Below, piece after piece: positions 15,882 through 26,445 of a stretch of DNA of 64,000 nucleotides. The notes under the pieces are model-generated. The model ran no database searches, was not told the DNA's origin, and saw only the letters and a list, made by a program, of their open reading frames with translations. Positions within the stretch are counted from its first letter, which is position 1. Every line of letters begins with the position of its first letter. Both the position numbers and the translations under genes were made by a program. The DNA lies in assembly GCA_022843905.1 (NCBI GenBank), contig JALHMT010000007.1, forward strand, positions 62,001 to 126,000, given 5' to 3'. The DNA is from Rubrivivax sp. (GTDB taxonomy: Bacteria > Pseudomonadota > Gammaproteobacteria > Burkholderiales > Burkholderiaceae_C).

Positions 15882-18233
15882 ATGAGCTTCCTGGACAAGA
15901 TCAAGGGCAAACAGCAACAGCCGCAGGACGACCAGGAGTCGTTGATGCCCTTGCCGTTGGGCGACAACCCGTCGACCCAGAGTCCCACCGAGCAGACCCT
16001 CAGGCTGCCCGCGGGCAGCGGGGTGCCCGACAGTGCCTTCTCGCAGCGTGACAGCAGCTTCGCGCAGACGCGCGACAGTGCTTTCCCGCGTGGAGGTGAC
16101 ACTTCCATCATTTCCGAGGCCGAGCCTTCCGAACTGGCCCCACTGGGCGACGACGAGCGCGACGCCTCGCCCGTGCTGGCCAGCGGCCTGCCGCTGATCG
16201 GCCACTGGCCCATCGAGCGCCAGCAGCGCACGCTGCTCGCGCTGGCCGGCGTCGGCCTGGCGGCGCTGGTGGGCGTGGCGGTCTATGCGCTGACCACTGG
16301 CAACCGCAGCAGTCAGCAGGTGGCGGCCACGGCCCAGGCGCAGACGCAGTCGCAGCGCCTGGCCAAGTCGGTTTCGCAGGCCCTGCTGGGCAGCCCGGCG
16401 GCCTTCCCCGAGGTGCGAGAGAGCGTCGACATCCTGGCGCGCAACGTGCGTTCGCTGCGCGACGGTGGCGAAGTCGCCGCCGCTCCGGCCGAGTACCAGG
16501 GCGACATCGACAAGCTGCTCGTCCTGGTCGACCGCGCCGAGAAGAGTGCCGGGGCAGTGCTGGCGCAGCAGAAGACGCTGACCCAGGTCGGCACGGCGCT
16601 GAAGGCCATCAACCGCCAGTCGGGCGACCTGCTGGAAACGGCCGAATCGGTGTCCTCGCTGAAGCTGCAGCAGGGTGCCTCCGCGGCAGAGATCTCTGCC
16701 GTGGGCCAGCTCGTCATGCTCACGCAGCGCATCGGCAAGAGTGCCAACGAATTCCAGACCATGGAGGGTGTCAGCCCCGAGGCGGTGTTCCTGCTGGGCA
16801 AGGACCTCAACTCCTTCCGCGAGATCAACGACGGCCTGATCAGTGGCAGCGCCGACCTTCGCCTGCCCGCCGCCCGGGACGGCCAGGTGCGCGAGCGGCT
16901 GGAGCAGTTGCGCAAGCAGTACGACGACCTGCGCAACGAGGCGAGTGCCATCCTGGGCAACCTGCAGGGGCTGGTGGCCGCGCGCGAGGCGCAGAACGTC
17001 ATCGTTGCCGACAGCGAGCCACTGCGTCGCGGTCTCGACGGCGTTCAGGTTTCGCTGTCGGGCGATGGCCGCTTCGGCTTCGGTCAGGGCATCGCCGCGT
17101 TGCTGTCGGTGCTCCTGCTGGGGGCCGGTGCGCTGGGTCTGCTGCGGCTGTTCGTGCTCGACCAGACCGCGCGCTCGCAGATGGCCGAAGCCCAGCGCCG
17201 CGAGGCCGAGCGCCAGGAGCAGGAAGCCAAACGCGTCAACGACGCCAACCAGGCCGCCATTCTCCGGCTCATGAACGAACTGCAGACGGTGGCCGAAGGC
17301 GACCTCACGCAGCAGGCCACGGTCACCGAGGACATCACCGGCGCCATTGCCGACTCGGTGAACTACACGGTGGAAGAACTGCGCACGCTGGTGGAGGCGG
17401 TGCAGACCACGGTGGCCCGGGTGACCGAGACCACGCAGCAGGTGGAACAGACCTCCACCGAACTGCTGGCCACGTCCACGGAGCAGTTGCGCGAGATCCG
17501 CGAGACCGGCGAATCGGTGCTGCAGATGGCAGGCCGCATCAACGACGTGTCGGCGCAGGCGCAGCAGACCGCCCAGGTGGCGAGACAGTCGCTGGTGGCG
17601 GCGGAATCGGGCCTCACCGCGGTGCAGAACGCGATCGGCGGCATGAACTCCATCCGCGACCAGATCCAGGACACTTCCAAGCGCATCAAGCGGCTGGGCG
17701 AGTCCTCGCAGGAGATCGGCGAGATCACCGAACTGATTTCCGACATTACCGAGCAGACCAACGTGCTGGCCCTCAACGCCGCCATCCAGGCGGCCTCGGC
17801 GGGTGATGCGGGTCGCGGCTTCTCGGTGGTGGCCGAGGAAGTGCAACGCCTGGCCGAGCGGTCGGCCGATGCCACCAGGCAGATCGCCGCCATCGTGCGC
17901 ACCATCCAGACCGACACGCAGGACGCGGTGGCCGCCATGGAACGGTCCACGCAGGGTGTGGTCGAGGGCGCGCGGCTGTCCGATGCCGCGGGTTCCGCGC
18001 TGGGCGACATCGACCGCGTGACGCACCAGCTGTCCGCACTCATCGAACAGATCTCGCAGCAGGCGCTGCGAGAGGCCGACTCCGCCAACGGCCTGGCCGC
18101 CAACATCCAGCACATCTTCGCCGTCACCGAGCAGACCGGGCAGGGCACGCGCTCGACGGCGCAGATGGTGCGCGAGCTGTCGCGCTCCGCCGAGGAACTG
18201 AAGGCGTCGGTGGCGCGATTCAAGGTCAGCTGA
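15882..18233 (+). CDS. pilJ: Methyl-accepting chemotaxis protein PilJ
   Basis: Inner membrane receptor of the Pil-Chp array, 783 residues. An unusually long cytoplasmic N-terminus (about 1-115) precedes TM1 ([20 protein letters not shown]). The periplasmic sensor (about 138-400) has two similar PilJ modules, then TM2 (about 403-425), a HAMP-like linker and a long coiled coil. The signalling tip contains [18 protein letters not shown] and [18 protein letters not shown] near residues 625-665. GAGGACGAC lies just before the ATG. It probably senses type IV pilus subunits at the surface, as proposed for Pseudomonas PilJ. Confidence 0.95.
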   Translation: MSFLDKIKGKQQQPQDDQESLMPLPLGDNPSTQSPTEQTLRLPAGSGVPDSAFSQRDSSFAQTRDSAFPRGGDTSIISEAEPSELAPLGDDERDASPVLASGLPLIGHWPIERQQRTLLALAGVGLAALVGVAVYALTTGNRSSQQVAATAQAQTQSQRLAKSVSQALLGSPAAFPEVRESVDILARNVRSLRDGGEVAAAPAEYQGDIDKLLVLVDRAEKSAGAVLAQQKTLTQVGTALKAINRQSGDLLETAESVSSLKLQQGASAAEISAVGQLVMLTQRIGKSANEFQTMEGVSPEAVFLLGKDLNSFREINDGLISGSADLRLPAARDGQVRERLEQLRKQYDDLRNEASAILGNLQGLVAAREAQNVIVADSEPLRRGLDGVQVSLSGDGRFGFGQGIAALLSVLLLGAGALGLLRLFVLDQTARSQMAEAQRREAERQEQEAKRVNDANQAAILRLMNELQTVAEGDLTQQATVTEDITGAIADSVNYTVEELRTLVEAVQTTVARVTETTQQVEQTSTELLATSTEQLREIRETGESVLQMAGRINDVSAQAQQTAQVARQSLVAAESGLTAVQNAIGGMNSIRDQIQDTSKRIKRLGESSQEIGEITELISDITEQTNVLALNAAIQAASAGDAGRGFSVVAEEVQRLAERSADATRQIAAIVRTIQTDTQDAVAAMERSTQGVVEGARLSDAAGSALGDIDRVTHQLSALIEQISQQALREADSANGLAANIQHIFAVTEQTGQGTRSTAQMVRELSRSAEELKASVARFKVS

Positions 18234-18259
18234 ACGCGGCTGCGACAGACGGACATCAG

Positions 18260-21200
18260 ATGACGATCCCAGCCGCCGGAGCAGGCTCCGCCACCGAAGA
18301 CCTCAGTGCCCTGTCGTGGGTGGCAGGCGAACTGCAACGTTCGCTCGATGCCGCGCACAAGGCCTTGCGTCGGTTCCTGAAGGAAGCGCAGGCCATCGGC
18401 GTGTCCGACGTCGACTCTGCAGACACCTCGATCCTGCGGGGCGCACGCGTGCACCTGCACCAGGGCGTCGGCGCGCTGGAGCTGGTCGGCCTGGCCGTGC
18501 CCGCGCGTGTGATGCGTGCCAGCGAAGCTGCCGTGCAGCGCATGATCGGCAAGCCTGCGCTGGTCAACGAGGCCGCAGTGGTGGCGCTCGAAGGCGCCTC
18601 GTTCGCCGTCGTCGACTATCTCAACCGCCTGCTCGCGCGCCGTCCGGTCTCGGGCGTGGCGATGTTCCCGCAGTACCGGGCGGTGCAGGAACTGGCCGGT
18701 GGCGACCGTGTGCACCCGGCCGACCTCTGGAGCGCCAACTGGCACTGGCAGCAGTTGCCCGCCGAAGCCGGCACCACCCCGCGCCCTGCCGACGATGCCG
18801 CTCGCAGCGCCATGGAATCCCTGGTGCTGTCCTTGATGCGCCGGGCCGATGCCGCGTCGATGTCGCGCATGAGCGGCTTCTGCGCCGAACTGGGCGCCGG
18901 CGCCCGGGCGCCGATGGCCGCGACCACGTGGCGACTGGCGTCGGCCTTCTTCGATGCACAGTCGGCAGGCCTGCTCGACAGCGATCTTTACGCCAAGCGC
19001 ATGGCGTCGCGACTGCTGGCCCAGTTGCGCGCCAACGTGCGCAGTGACGACGAGGTCTCCGAACGCCTGGCCAGCGACCTGCTCTTCTTCTGTGCCCGCG
19101 CACGCAACCCGCAAGGGGTCGAAAGCCTGGCGCCCCGCCTGGCCGCGGTGCGCCGGGCCTGGCAGCTCGGCGACACCACGGCGCTCACCGACTACGAGAC
19201 GCCGCGACTGGGACGCTTCGACCCGAGCTGGATCGCCCAGGCGCGAAAGCGCGTGGCAGCGGCCAAGGAAGTCTGGTCGGCGGTGGCCGGTGGCGACGCG
19301 CGCCGGCTCAACGGCGTGGCCGATGCCTTCTCGCTGCTGGGTGAGTCACTGGAGCGTCTCTTTCCCAGCGGGCAGCGCCTGTCGACCTCGCTGCAAAGGG
19401 CCGGTTCGAGCACCGTGGCCTCGGGGGGGCCGCCTTCGGCGCCGCTGGCCATGGAAGTCGCCACGGCGGTGCTGTACCTCGACGCAGCCCTGGAAGAGGG
19501 TGAACTCGACGCTCCCGAGCTCGGCCAGCGCGTCGAGCGCCTGGCGCAGCGCATCGACGAGGTGACGGCTGGCGGTGAGGCGCAAGCGCTGGAACCCTGG
19601 ATCGAGGAGCTGTACCGCCGCGTCAGCGACCACCAGACCATGGGCAGCGTCGTTCAGGAACTGCGCGCTTCCCTGACCGAGGTCGAGAAGAACATCGACC
19701 AGTACTTCCGCGATCCGTCGCAGCGCGAGGTGCTGGTGCCGGTGCCCGCCCAGTTGCAGGCCATGCGGGGCGTGCTGTCCGTGCTGGACCTGGAACATGC
19801 GTCGCAGGCCGTGCTGCACATGGGCAAGACGGTCGACGACCTGACCATCACCGAGATCGACCCGGTGCATGCCCGGGAGACCGGCACCTTCGACCGCCTG
19901 GCCGACAACCTCGGTGCACTGGGCTTCATGATCGACATGCTCAGCGTGCAGCCGCAGCTGGCCAAGTCCCTGTTCCGTTTCGACCCGGCCGCCGGGCGGT
20001 TGAGCGCCGTGATGGGGCTGGCATCGCGACCCTCGGTGTTCGCCGGACTGGGGGTCGATGCGACCCCGGCCGCCGAGCCCTTGACCGACCAGGTGCAGAC
20101 GCTGGCGCAGGCGGCCGTCACCTCGGACCTCAGCGACGAGGACCTGTCGCGTCAGCTCGAGCAGTTGTCCCAGCGAGCTGTCGCCGCCGATCAGTCGGGG
20201 CTGGCGCGTGTCGCGTCGAAGGCCCAGCAGGCTCTGGGCAGCGCGCCCGACGAGGAGTCGAGGCAAGCCGCTCGCGTCGAGATGGCGCAGGCGATGACCG
20301 AGTTCGTGCAGCCCGTGGCCGCGCCCGAGGCGCCACCCTCGGCGCCGATTCCCGTCAGCCGCCCGGCACCGCCGGGGGGGACGGGTCTCGAAGACGATCC
20401 GGAGATGCGCGGCATCTTCATCGAAGAGGCGCGTGAGGTCATCGACAACGCGCAACAGGCCTTGCGCCGCCTGGCCGGCAACGCCGAGAACGTGTCCGAC
20501 ATGACGGAAGTGCGTCGCGCCTTCCACACGCTCAAGGGCAGTTCGCGCATGGTCGGCCTGAACGACTACGGCGAAGCCGGCTGGGCTTGCGAACAGCTCT
20601 ACAACTCCCGACTGGCCGACGACCCGCGTGTCGACCTGACGCTGCGGGAGTTCACCGGCGAAGCCCTGGCCTACCTGTCGGACTGGATCGAGGCCATCGA
20701 CGCCGGCGAGCATCGCGGCCACGCGTCGGCGCCCATCGTGCAGGCGGCCGACGCGCTGCGCCAGGGCGGCCAGCGCTTGCCCGTCTCGTTGCCCGCGGCT
20801 GCGGCGACTGCGCCCGCCACCCCGACCGAGCTTGCATCGCCGGCGCCGCCGGCGCAGGTGCCGGACGAAGAACAGACCCTGCCGTTGCTGCCTGTGCTGG
20901 ATGCTCCTGCTGGTCCACCGGTGGCCGACGGCGAGCCGTCGGAGAGTCCTCTGCCGGCGATTGCTGCCGGCCTGGCGGCCGGTGCCGCCGTCGCGCCTTC
21001 GCTGGCCAGCCTGGTGCCAGACCTGCCCAGCGCCAGCGACCTGGACCTGCCTTCACTGCCCGAGATCGACCTTCCCGACCCGGTGCAGGCCGAGGCCTCG
21101 ACTCCCGCAGAGTCGAGCGACTCGCCGACGCTGGACGGCGCTGACGAACTCTTGCCGCTGGAGCCCTGGCTGCCGGAGACGCCACAGACGCCCGAGCCAG

Positions 21201-24200
21201 CACCGCTGCCGGCCGAAGCGCTGAGCTTCGAGCTCGATCTGCAGGCGCTGGAAGCCGCCGAGCCGGCGCCGCCCGAGGCGGCCCGCCTGCCGGCAGACAT
21301 TCCGCAGATCGCCGAAGCCGTCGAGCTCGATTTCGACGCGTACGATCAGTTCGAGACCCAGGCGGCGGCAGCCGAGGCGACGCAGCCCTGGGTTCCCGCG
21401 ACGGAGTCGACCGAGTCCGCAGAAGCGCAAAGGGAACTCCAGGCGGCCTTCGATGCGCTGCTCGAACCCGAGGCCAGTGCATCGGCGTCGGTGGCGGCGG
21501 AGATTCCCACCGAGCCGGGTGCGCAGGTGCCCGATGCCGAGTCGCCGGGCTTGCCCGACCTGTCCGACATCGTCGGCGCGCCCGTCGGCATCGACGGGCC
21601 GACGCCGGAGGAGCCGTCGGCGGAGCGCGGCGACATGCCCAGCCTGAGCTGGCCGTCGCTTCCAGCGCTGGCCTCCAGCGATGAGACGACGGTGGGTGAG
21701 GAGCCCGCGGCGATTGCTTCGGCTGAAGCTGTTGCAGAAGCCGGCGCCTTCCCTGCCCCTGCTGCCGGCGAGGTCGACCGGCGGATCGACGCCACCGTGG
21801 ACAGTGAGCGGGTCCTTGCTGAAGCCGACGACGGGCTTGTCGCCGATGCCATGGCGGACAGTCTGGCCGATGCCGATGCGGTGTCGCCATCCGGCGAGCC
21901 TGCGGACCTGGAGCCGGCGCGCCTGCTCGACGAGTCCGTGTCCGCTCCCGAGATGGCCGACGCCGCTCGGCCCGAAGCTGCCGCGTCCGAGCCTTCGCTC
22001 GAGCCCGAATGGGGCGCAGCCGCCGCGGCAGCGGCCGCTGTCGCCGCGCTCGCGGTCGGGCAGATGCCGGCCGGCGGAGCTGCCGACGACGAGATGCAGG
22101 CGGTCGATGAAACCGCTTCGGACCCGGCGCCTGAGATGGCGGTCGACACGGATGCGGAAACCGTCGACGAAGAGCCGGTCAAGATCATCGGTCCTCTGCG
22201 CGTCAGCATCCCGCTCTTCAACATCTTCCTCAACGAGGCCGACGAGCAGTCCCGGCGCCTGGTCACCGAACTGGCGGAGTGGTCGCACGAACACCGGCAT
22301 CGCCCGGTGTCGGAGGCGTCTGTCGCACTGGCGCATTCCCTGGCCGGCAACTCCGCCACGGTGGGCTATGCGGACCTGTCGTCGCTGGCACGGTCGCTGG
22401 AGCATGCGCTGATGCGCTCGCAGGCCGGGGGTGTCGGACGCGATGGCGAACCCGAGCTGTTCAGCGACACCGCCGAGGAAATCCGGCGCCTGCTGCACCA
22501 GTTCGCTGCAGGTTTCCTCAAGCCCGTGCCTCCGGAATTGCTGGAGCGGCTGGCCGATCACGAGCGCTGGCCGCCGCTCGAGAGTACGGGCGAGATCGAA
22601 CCGGCGTTCGCGCCCGACGACGAAGAGGACGCCTGGCCGCCGGCGGCACCGCTGCCGCCCGTCGATGCGCAGTCCATCGAGGCGGATGTGGTCGATGCCA
22701 TCGACCCCGACCTGTTGCCGATCTTCGAGGAAGAGGCCGAGGAACTGTTGCCTCAGCTGCAGCAGCGCATGCGTGAATGGATCGCCCATCCCGGCGACCG
22801 TTCGCATGCCGAGGCCTGCCTGCGGACGCTGCATACCTTCAAGGGCGGCGCGCGTCTGGCCGGCGCGATGCGCGCGGGCGAGGCGGCGCACCAGCTCGAA
22901 AGTGCCATTGAACACAAGCTCGCGTCCGAGGCGGTCTCGGCCCAGGAACTGGAGCCACTGCAGGCACAGATCGATCACATCGTCGCCAGCCTCGAAGCGT
23001 TGCGCAAGCCCTCGTCTCGCAGTGCGCAGACGTCGGCCTCGCCGTGGCCCGTGGCCGACGCCGGCGGCGTGCAGCCGGCCGCCGACGCGGCCGACCTGCC
23101 ACTGGACTTCGACCTCGGCGTCCAGGCTGCTGAAGCGCTGGCCCCGATGTCTTCCCTCGTCGGTGTGCCGGAGCCTGTGGAGCTGGACGGGCCCGCGGAG
23201 GCCGGGGTCGAGCCGATGGAAGACCCGGCTGCCGTCGGCGCCGTCGAAGCGGCTCCTGTCGAGCAGACGCCCGAAGTGCCTGCCGTGGCGCCCGCAGCGC
23301 CGGCTCGCATCGACTGGAGCCGGTTCAGCACCACGGCCGGGACGGCACCCGATGCTGCCGCGACCGCGCCGGGCGCCGGCGGCGGTGTCGTGCGCGTTCG
23401 CACGAGCCTGATCGACCGCCTGGTCAACGAGGCGGGCGAAGTCAGCATCACGCGCGCGCGCATCGAGTCCGACGTGCGGCAGCTGCAGGGCTCGCTCAAC
23501 GAGCTGACGGGCAGCCTGGACCGGATGAGACGCGAACTGCGCGACATCGAGGTGCAGGCCGAAACGCAGATCACCTCGCGCATCGAGGCCGCGAAGCAGG
23601 CATCGCAGGAGTTCGATCCGCTGGAGATGGACCGCTTCACGCGGCTGCAGGAGCTGACCCGCATGATGGCCGAGTCGGTGAACGACGTGGCCACCCTGCA
23701 GCGCAGCCTGCAGCGCACGCTGCAGTCGACCGAGGACCAGCTGGCCGCGCAATCGCGCCTGACGCGCGAACTGCAGGACGACCTGCTTCGCACGCGCATG
23801 GTCGACTTCGAGACCTTGTCGGAGCGACTGCACCGGGTGGTGCGTCAGACCGCCAAGGACACCGGCAAGCAGGTGCGGCTGGACATCACGGGCGGCTCGA
23901 TCGAGGTCGACCGCGGCGTGCTCGACCGCATGATCGGTCCCTTCGAGCACATGCTGCGCAATGCCGTGGTGCACGGTATCGAGTTGCCCGAAGCGCGCAC
24001 CACGGCGGGCAAGGAGCGCAGCGGCGTGATTGCGATCAACGTCACGCAGACCGGCAACGAAGTCGGCGTCGAATTCGCTGACGATGGCGCCGGCCTGGAC
24101 CTGCGCCGCATCCGGGATCGTGGTGTCGACCGGGGTTTGCTGTCGGCAGAGTCCCAGCCCAGCGACGCAGAACTGGCGCATCTGATCTTCGTGCCCGGAT

Positions 24201-25216
24201 TCACCACCGCCACCACCGTCACCGAACTGGCGGGGCGAGGCATCGGCATGGACGTGGTGCGCGCCGAGGTCAATGGCATGGGCGGACGCATCGAGACCTC
24301 GACCCGCGAAGGCCAGGGCACCGCCTTCAGACTCGTGCTGCCCCTGACCACGGCCGTGACGCAGGTGGTGATGCTCCGGTGCGGCGAACTCACCGTGGCC
24401 GTGCCCTCGACGCTGATCGAGGTCGTGCGACGGGTGCCCACCGACGAGGTGCGCCAGGCCTATGAAGCCGGCAGCCTCGCCTTCGGCGACGAGCGTGTGC
24501 CCTTCTTCTGGATGGCCTCACTGCTGCAGGGCGGCGAAGGCGGCATCCTGGAGGGCAGAACGCAGTCGGTGGTGGTCATCCGCAGCGCCTCGCAGCGCGT
24601 GGCGCTGCACATCGACGAAGTCGCCGGCAACCAGGAAGTGGTCGTCAAGCATCTGGGCCCGCAGCTGTCGCGCATGCCGGGCCTGGCGGGCGTCACCTTG
24701 CTGCCCTCGGGCGCAGTGGCGCTGATCTACAACCCGGTGGCCCTGGCGACCTTGTACGGCGACGAGCTGCGCGCCAGGCGTGACTCTGGCGCTGCCGTCG
24801 CCGCGCCGGTGCAGGCCGCCGCAGCCGACGTGGTGCATCCGCCGCTCGTGATGGTGGTGGACGATTCCCTGACCGTCCGCCGCGTGACGCAGCGCCTGCT
24901 GGAGCGGGAAGGCTACCGTGTGCTGCTTGCCAAGGACGGCGTCGACGCGCTCGAGCGGCTGGTCGACCAGTCGCCGGTGGTGATCCTGTGCGACATCGAA
25001 ATGCCACGCATGGACGGCTTCGAGTTCGTGAGGCACCTGCGGGCCGACGCGCTGCGCGCCGACGTGCCGGTCATCATGATCACCTCGCGCATCGCGCAGA
25101 AGCACCGTGACCATGCCGCGCAGCTCGGCGTGGCGCACTACCTGGGCAAGCCCTTCTCCGAAGACAAGCTGCTGGAGCTGGTGTCGGAGTACGCCCGGAT
25201 CGCGCCCCATCTTTGA
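18260..25216 (+). CDS. chpA: Hybrid CheA-like histidine kinase ChpA (PilL)
   Basis: The 2318-residue kinase of the Pil-Chp system. N-terminal PilL-type helical domains run to about residue 690. Three Hpt modules have a canonical His: HTLKGSSRM (His756), HSLAGNSATVG (His1359) and HTFKGGARLAG (His1525). Between the first and second is an Ala/Pro/Glu/Asp-rich linker of ~460 residues (about 845-1305). Then come the dimerisation helices (about 1715-1880), the ATPase (HMLRNAVVHGIE, FADDGAGLDL, GRGIGMDVVRAEVNGMGG), a CheW domain (about 2030-2170) and a receiver with phosphoacceptor Asp2245 in LCDIEMPRMDG. 26 bases after pilJ. Confidence 0.95.
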   Translation: MTIPAAGAGSATEDLSALSWVAGELQRSLDAAHKALRRFLKEAQAIGVSDVDSADTSILRGARVHLHQGVGALELVGLAVPARVMRASEAAVQRMIGKPALVNEAAVVALEGASFAVVDYLNRLLARRPVSGVAMFPQYRAVQELAGGDRVHPADLWSANWHWQQLPAEAGTTPRPADDAARSAMESLVLSLMRRADAASMSRMSGFCAELGAGARAPMAATTWRLASAFFDAQSAGLLDSDLYAKRMASRLLAQLRANVRSDDEVSERLASDLLFFCARARNPQGVESLAPRLAAVRRAWQLGDTTALTDYETPRLGRFDPSWIAQARKRVAAAKEVWSAVAGGDARRLNGVADAFSLLGESLERLFPSGQRLSTSLQRAGSSTVASGGPPSAPLAMEVATAVLYLDAALEEGELDAPELGQRVERLAQRIDEVTAGGEAQALEPWIEELYRRVSDHQTMGSVVQELRASLTEVEKNIDQYFRDPSQREVLVPVPAQLQAMRGVLSVLDLEHASQAVLHMGKTVDDLTITEIDPVHARETGTFDRLADNLGALGFMIDMLSVQPQLAKSLFRFDPAAGRLSAVMGLASRPSVFAGLGVDATPAAEPLTDQVQTLAQAAVTSDLSDEDLSRQLEQLSQRAVAADQSGLARVASKAQQALGSAPDEESRQAARVEMAQAMTEFVQPVAAPEAPPSAPIPVSRPAPPGGTGLEDDPEMRGIFIEEAREVIDNAQQALRRLAGNAENVSDMTEVRRAFHTLKGSSRMVGLNDYGEAGWACEQLYNSRLADDPRVDLTLREFTGEALAYLSDWIEAIDAGEHRGHASAPIVQAADALRQGGQRLPVSLPAAAATAPATPTELASPAPPAQVPDEEQTLPLLPVLDAPAGPPVADGEPSESPLPAIAAGLAAGAAVAPSLASLVPDLPSASDLDLPSLPEIDLPDPVQAEASTPAESSDSPTLDGADELLPLEPWLPETPQTPEPAPLPAEALSFELDLQALEAAEPAPPEAARLPADIPQIAEAVELDFDAYDQFETQAAAAEATQPWVPATESTESAEAQRELQAAFDALLEPEASASASVAAEIPTEPGAQVPDAESPGLPDLSDIVGAPVGIDGPTPEEPSAERGDMPSLSWPSLPALASSDETTVGEEPAAIASAEAVAEAGAFPAPAAGEVDRRIDATVDSERVLAEADDGLVADAMADSLADADAVSPSGEPADLEPARLLDESVSAPEMADAARPEAAASEPSLEPEWGAAAAAAAAVAALAVGQMPAGGAADDEMQAVDETASDPAPEMAVDTDAETVDEEPVKIIGPLRVSIPLFNIFLNEADEQSRRLVTELAEWSHEHRHRPVSEASVALAHSLAGNSATVGYADLSSLARSLEHALMRSQAGGVGRDGEPELFSDTAEEIRRLLHQFAAGFLKPVPPELLERLADHERWPPLESTGEIEPAFAPDDEEDAWPPAAPLPPVDAQSIEADVVDAIDPDLLPIFEEEAEELLPQLQQRMREWIAHPGDRSHAEACLRTLHTFKGGARLAGAMRAGEAAHQLESAIEHKLASEAVSAQELEPLQAQIDHIVASLEALRKPSSRSAQTSASPWPVADAGGVQPAADAADLPLDFDLGVQAAEALAPMSSLVGVPEPVELDGPAEAGVEPMEDPAAVGAVEAAPVEQTPEVPAVAPAAPARIDWSRFSTTAGTAPDAAATAPGAGGGVVRVRTSLIDRLVNEAGEVSITRARIESDVRQLQGSLNELTGSLDRMRRELRDIEVQAETQITSRIEAAKQASQEFDPLEMDRFTRLQELTRMMAESVNDVATLQRSLQRTLQSTEDQLAAQSRLTRELQDDLLRTRMVDFETLSERLHRVVRQTAKDTGKQVRLDITGGSIEVDRGVLDRMIGPFEHMLRNAVVHGIELPEARTTAGKERSGVIAINVTQTGNEVGVEFADDGAGLDLRRIRDRGVDRGLLSAESQPSDAELAHLIFVPGFTTATTVTELAGRGIGMDVVRAEVNGMGGRIETSTREGQGTAFRLVLPLTTAVTQVVMLRCGELTVAVPSTLIEVVRRVPTDEVRQAYEAGSLAFGDERVPFFWMASLLQGGEGGILEGRTQSVVVIRSASQRVALHIDEVAGNQEVVVKHLGPQLSRMPGLAGVTLLPSGAVALIYNPVALATLYGDELRARRDSGAAVAAPVQAAAADVVHPPLVMVVDDSLTVRRVTQRLLEREGYRVLLAKDGVDALERLVDQSPVVILCDIEMPRMDGFEFVRHLRADALRADVPVIMITSRIAQKHRDHAAQLGVAHYLGKPFSEDKLLELVSEYARIAPHL

Positions 25217-25288
25217 CTCCCGGCCCCGTCGCCTTGCGACACAATCGCGCAAGAACGGGGAGGACCACCACAGGAGGTCCGCGCAGGC

Positions 25289-26326
25289 ATGTCTCAGGTA
25301 GTCGAACACCTCGCCGAGCTGACCGGTTTCCGCGACCGGGACGTTCTCGACGTCACGCTGGTGGGTGCGCTCCGCGAGGTGCTGCATCCTCAGTGCGTGG
25401 CCATTTACCGTCCCGTCGGCGATGCCGACGACGAGCGCTGGCTCACGCGGGCGCGTCAGCGCGCCGGCGACCGTGTGCCCTGCGCCGACCCCTTGTGGAT
25501 CGACCTCGAGAGCCTGCCGAGGCTGGCCGCGCACCCCGAGAGACTGGCCTGCCTGCGCCTGGCGCAGATTCGCACGGCGATGGGCGCCGGCGTGGTGACG
25601 CTGTTCCCCTTGTGCACCGAGCGTGATGTCGTGGCCGTTCTCGAGGTCGAGACGGCGCGGCCCATCACGCGAGAGGACGTCGCCCTGGTGTCCAGCATCC
25701 TGAAGGTCTACCGCAACGTGCACAGCCTGCTGGACTACAGCGAACGCGACACGCTGACCGGCCTGCTCAACCGCAAGACCTTCGACGAGAGCTTCCTTCG
25801 CACGCTGGCGTCGATGCAGCAGGCCCTCGACGCCGAAGGAGCAGCGCTCGAGATGGAGCGCCGCACCCTCAACGCCACCCGGTACTGGCTGGGCGTGATC
25901 GACATCGACCACTTCAAGGCGGTCAACGACAACCACGGACACCTGATCGGCGACGAGGTTCTGCTCTTGCTGTCCCGGCTGATGCGCGGCAACTTCCGTC
26001 TGCACGACCAGCTCTACCGTTTCGGCGGCGAGGAGTTCGTCGTGCTGCTGCGGGCGGCCCAGGCGGCCGATGCCGCAGCGGCGTTCGAGCGCCTGCGCGG
26101 GGCTGTGCAGGACCACAGCTTTCCCCGTGTGGGCAGCATCACGGTGAGCGTGGGCTTCACCGATGTACGCCCCAGCGACAGTCCCACCGGCGCCTTCGAA
26201 CGCGCCGACAAGGCGGTCTACCACGCCAAGCAGAACGGCCGCAATCGTGTGGCCGACCACGGCGCCCTGGTGTCGGCCGGCATCTTCGCCGAAGACGGGC
26301 CGACGAACGAGGTCGAGCTGTTCTGA
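25289..26326 (+). CDS. Diguanylate cyclase with GAF-like sensor domain
   Basis: Predicted to make c-di-GMP from two GTP. Residues about 10-150 form a GAF-like domain (LVGALREVLHPQCVAIYRP, VVTLFPLCTERDVVAVLEVE). The GGDEF domain follows: DTLTGLLNRKTF, GVIDIDHFKAVND and the active site GGEEF at residues 246-250. RLHD, five residues before it, fits the RxxD inhibitory site, so product feedback is expected. AGGAGGT nine bases before the ATG is a strong ribosome binding site. It lies 72 bases after chpA on the same strand, so it may share the Pil-Chp transcript. Confidence 0.93.
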   Translation: MSQVVEHLAELTGFRDRDVLDVTLVGALREVLHPQCVAIYRPVGDADDERWLTRARQRAGDRVPCADPLWIDLESLPRLAAHPERLACLRLAQIRTAMGAGVVTLFPLCTERDVVAVLEVETARPITREDVALVSSILKVYRNVHSLLDYSERDTLTGLLNRKTFDESFLRTLASMQQALDAEGAALEMERRTLNATRYWLGVIDIDHFKAVNDNHGHLIGDEVLLLLSRLMRGNFRLHDQLYRFGGEEFVVLLRAAQAADAAAAFERLRGAVQDHSFPRVGSITVSVGFTDVRPSDSPTGAFERADKAVYHAKQNGRNRVADHGALVSAGIFAEDGPTNEVELF

Positions 26327-26413
26327 AGTTCGAGGGTCGATGCCGGCGGGCGTGTTTCGCCCCGGCACGGCAGCGCCATCCGGGTAAAGACCTTGGTGCA
26401 AACCCGTGTTAAA

Positions 26414-26423
26414 CAAACGTTTG
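26414..26423. promoter_or_regulatory. Palindromic operator candidate for the TetR-RND operon
   Basis: CAAACGTTTG is a perfect 10-base palindrome in an AT-rich island (AAACAAACGTTTGATT), 22 bases before the tetR start and just upstream of its -10-like hexamer. That is where an autorepressing TetR protein would bind. Confidence 0.5.
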
Positions 26424-26433
26424 ATTCCGTGGC

Positions 26434-26439
26434 TACACT
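26434..26439 (+). promoter_or_regulatory. -10-like hexamer TACACT, 6 bases before the tetR start
   Basis: TACACT ends six bases before the GTG at 26446 and no ribosome binding site is present, suggesting a leaderless transcript starting at the GTG. Confidence 0.45.
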
Positions 26440-26445
26440 CGCGCC

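Noticed and set aside
15264-18113. 949-codon open frame antisense to pilI and pilJ
   Set aside because: Runs across two real genes; no domain or start signal.
21053-24181. 1042-codon open frame antisense to chpA
   Set aside because: Shadow of the Ala/Pro/Glu-rich linker and kinase core; low-complexity Arg/Gly/His translation without motifs.
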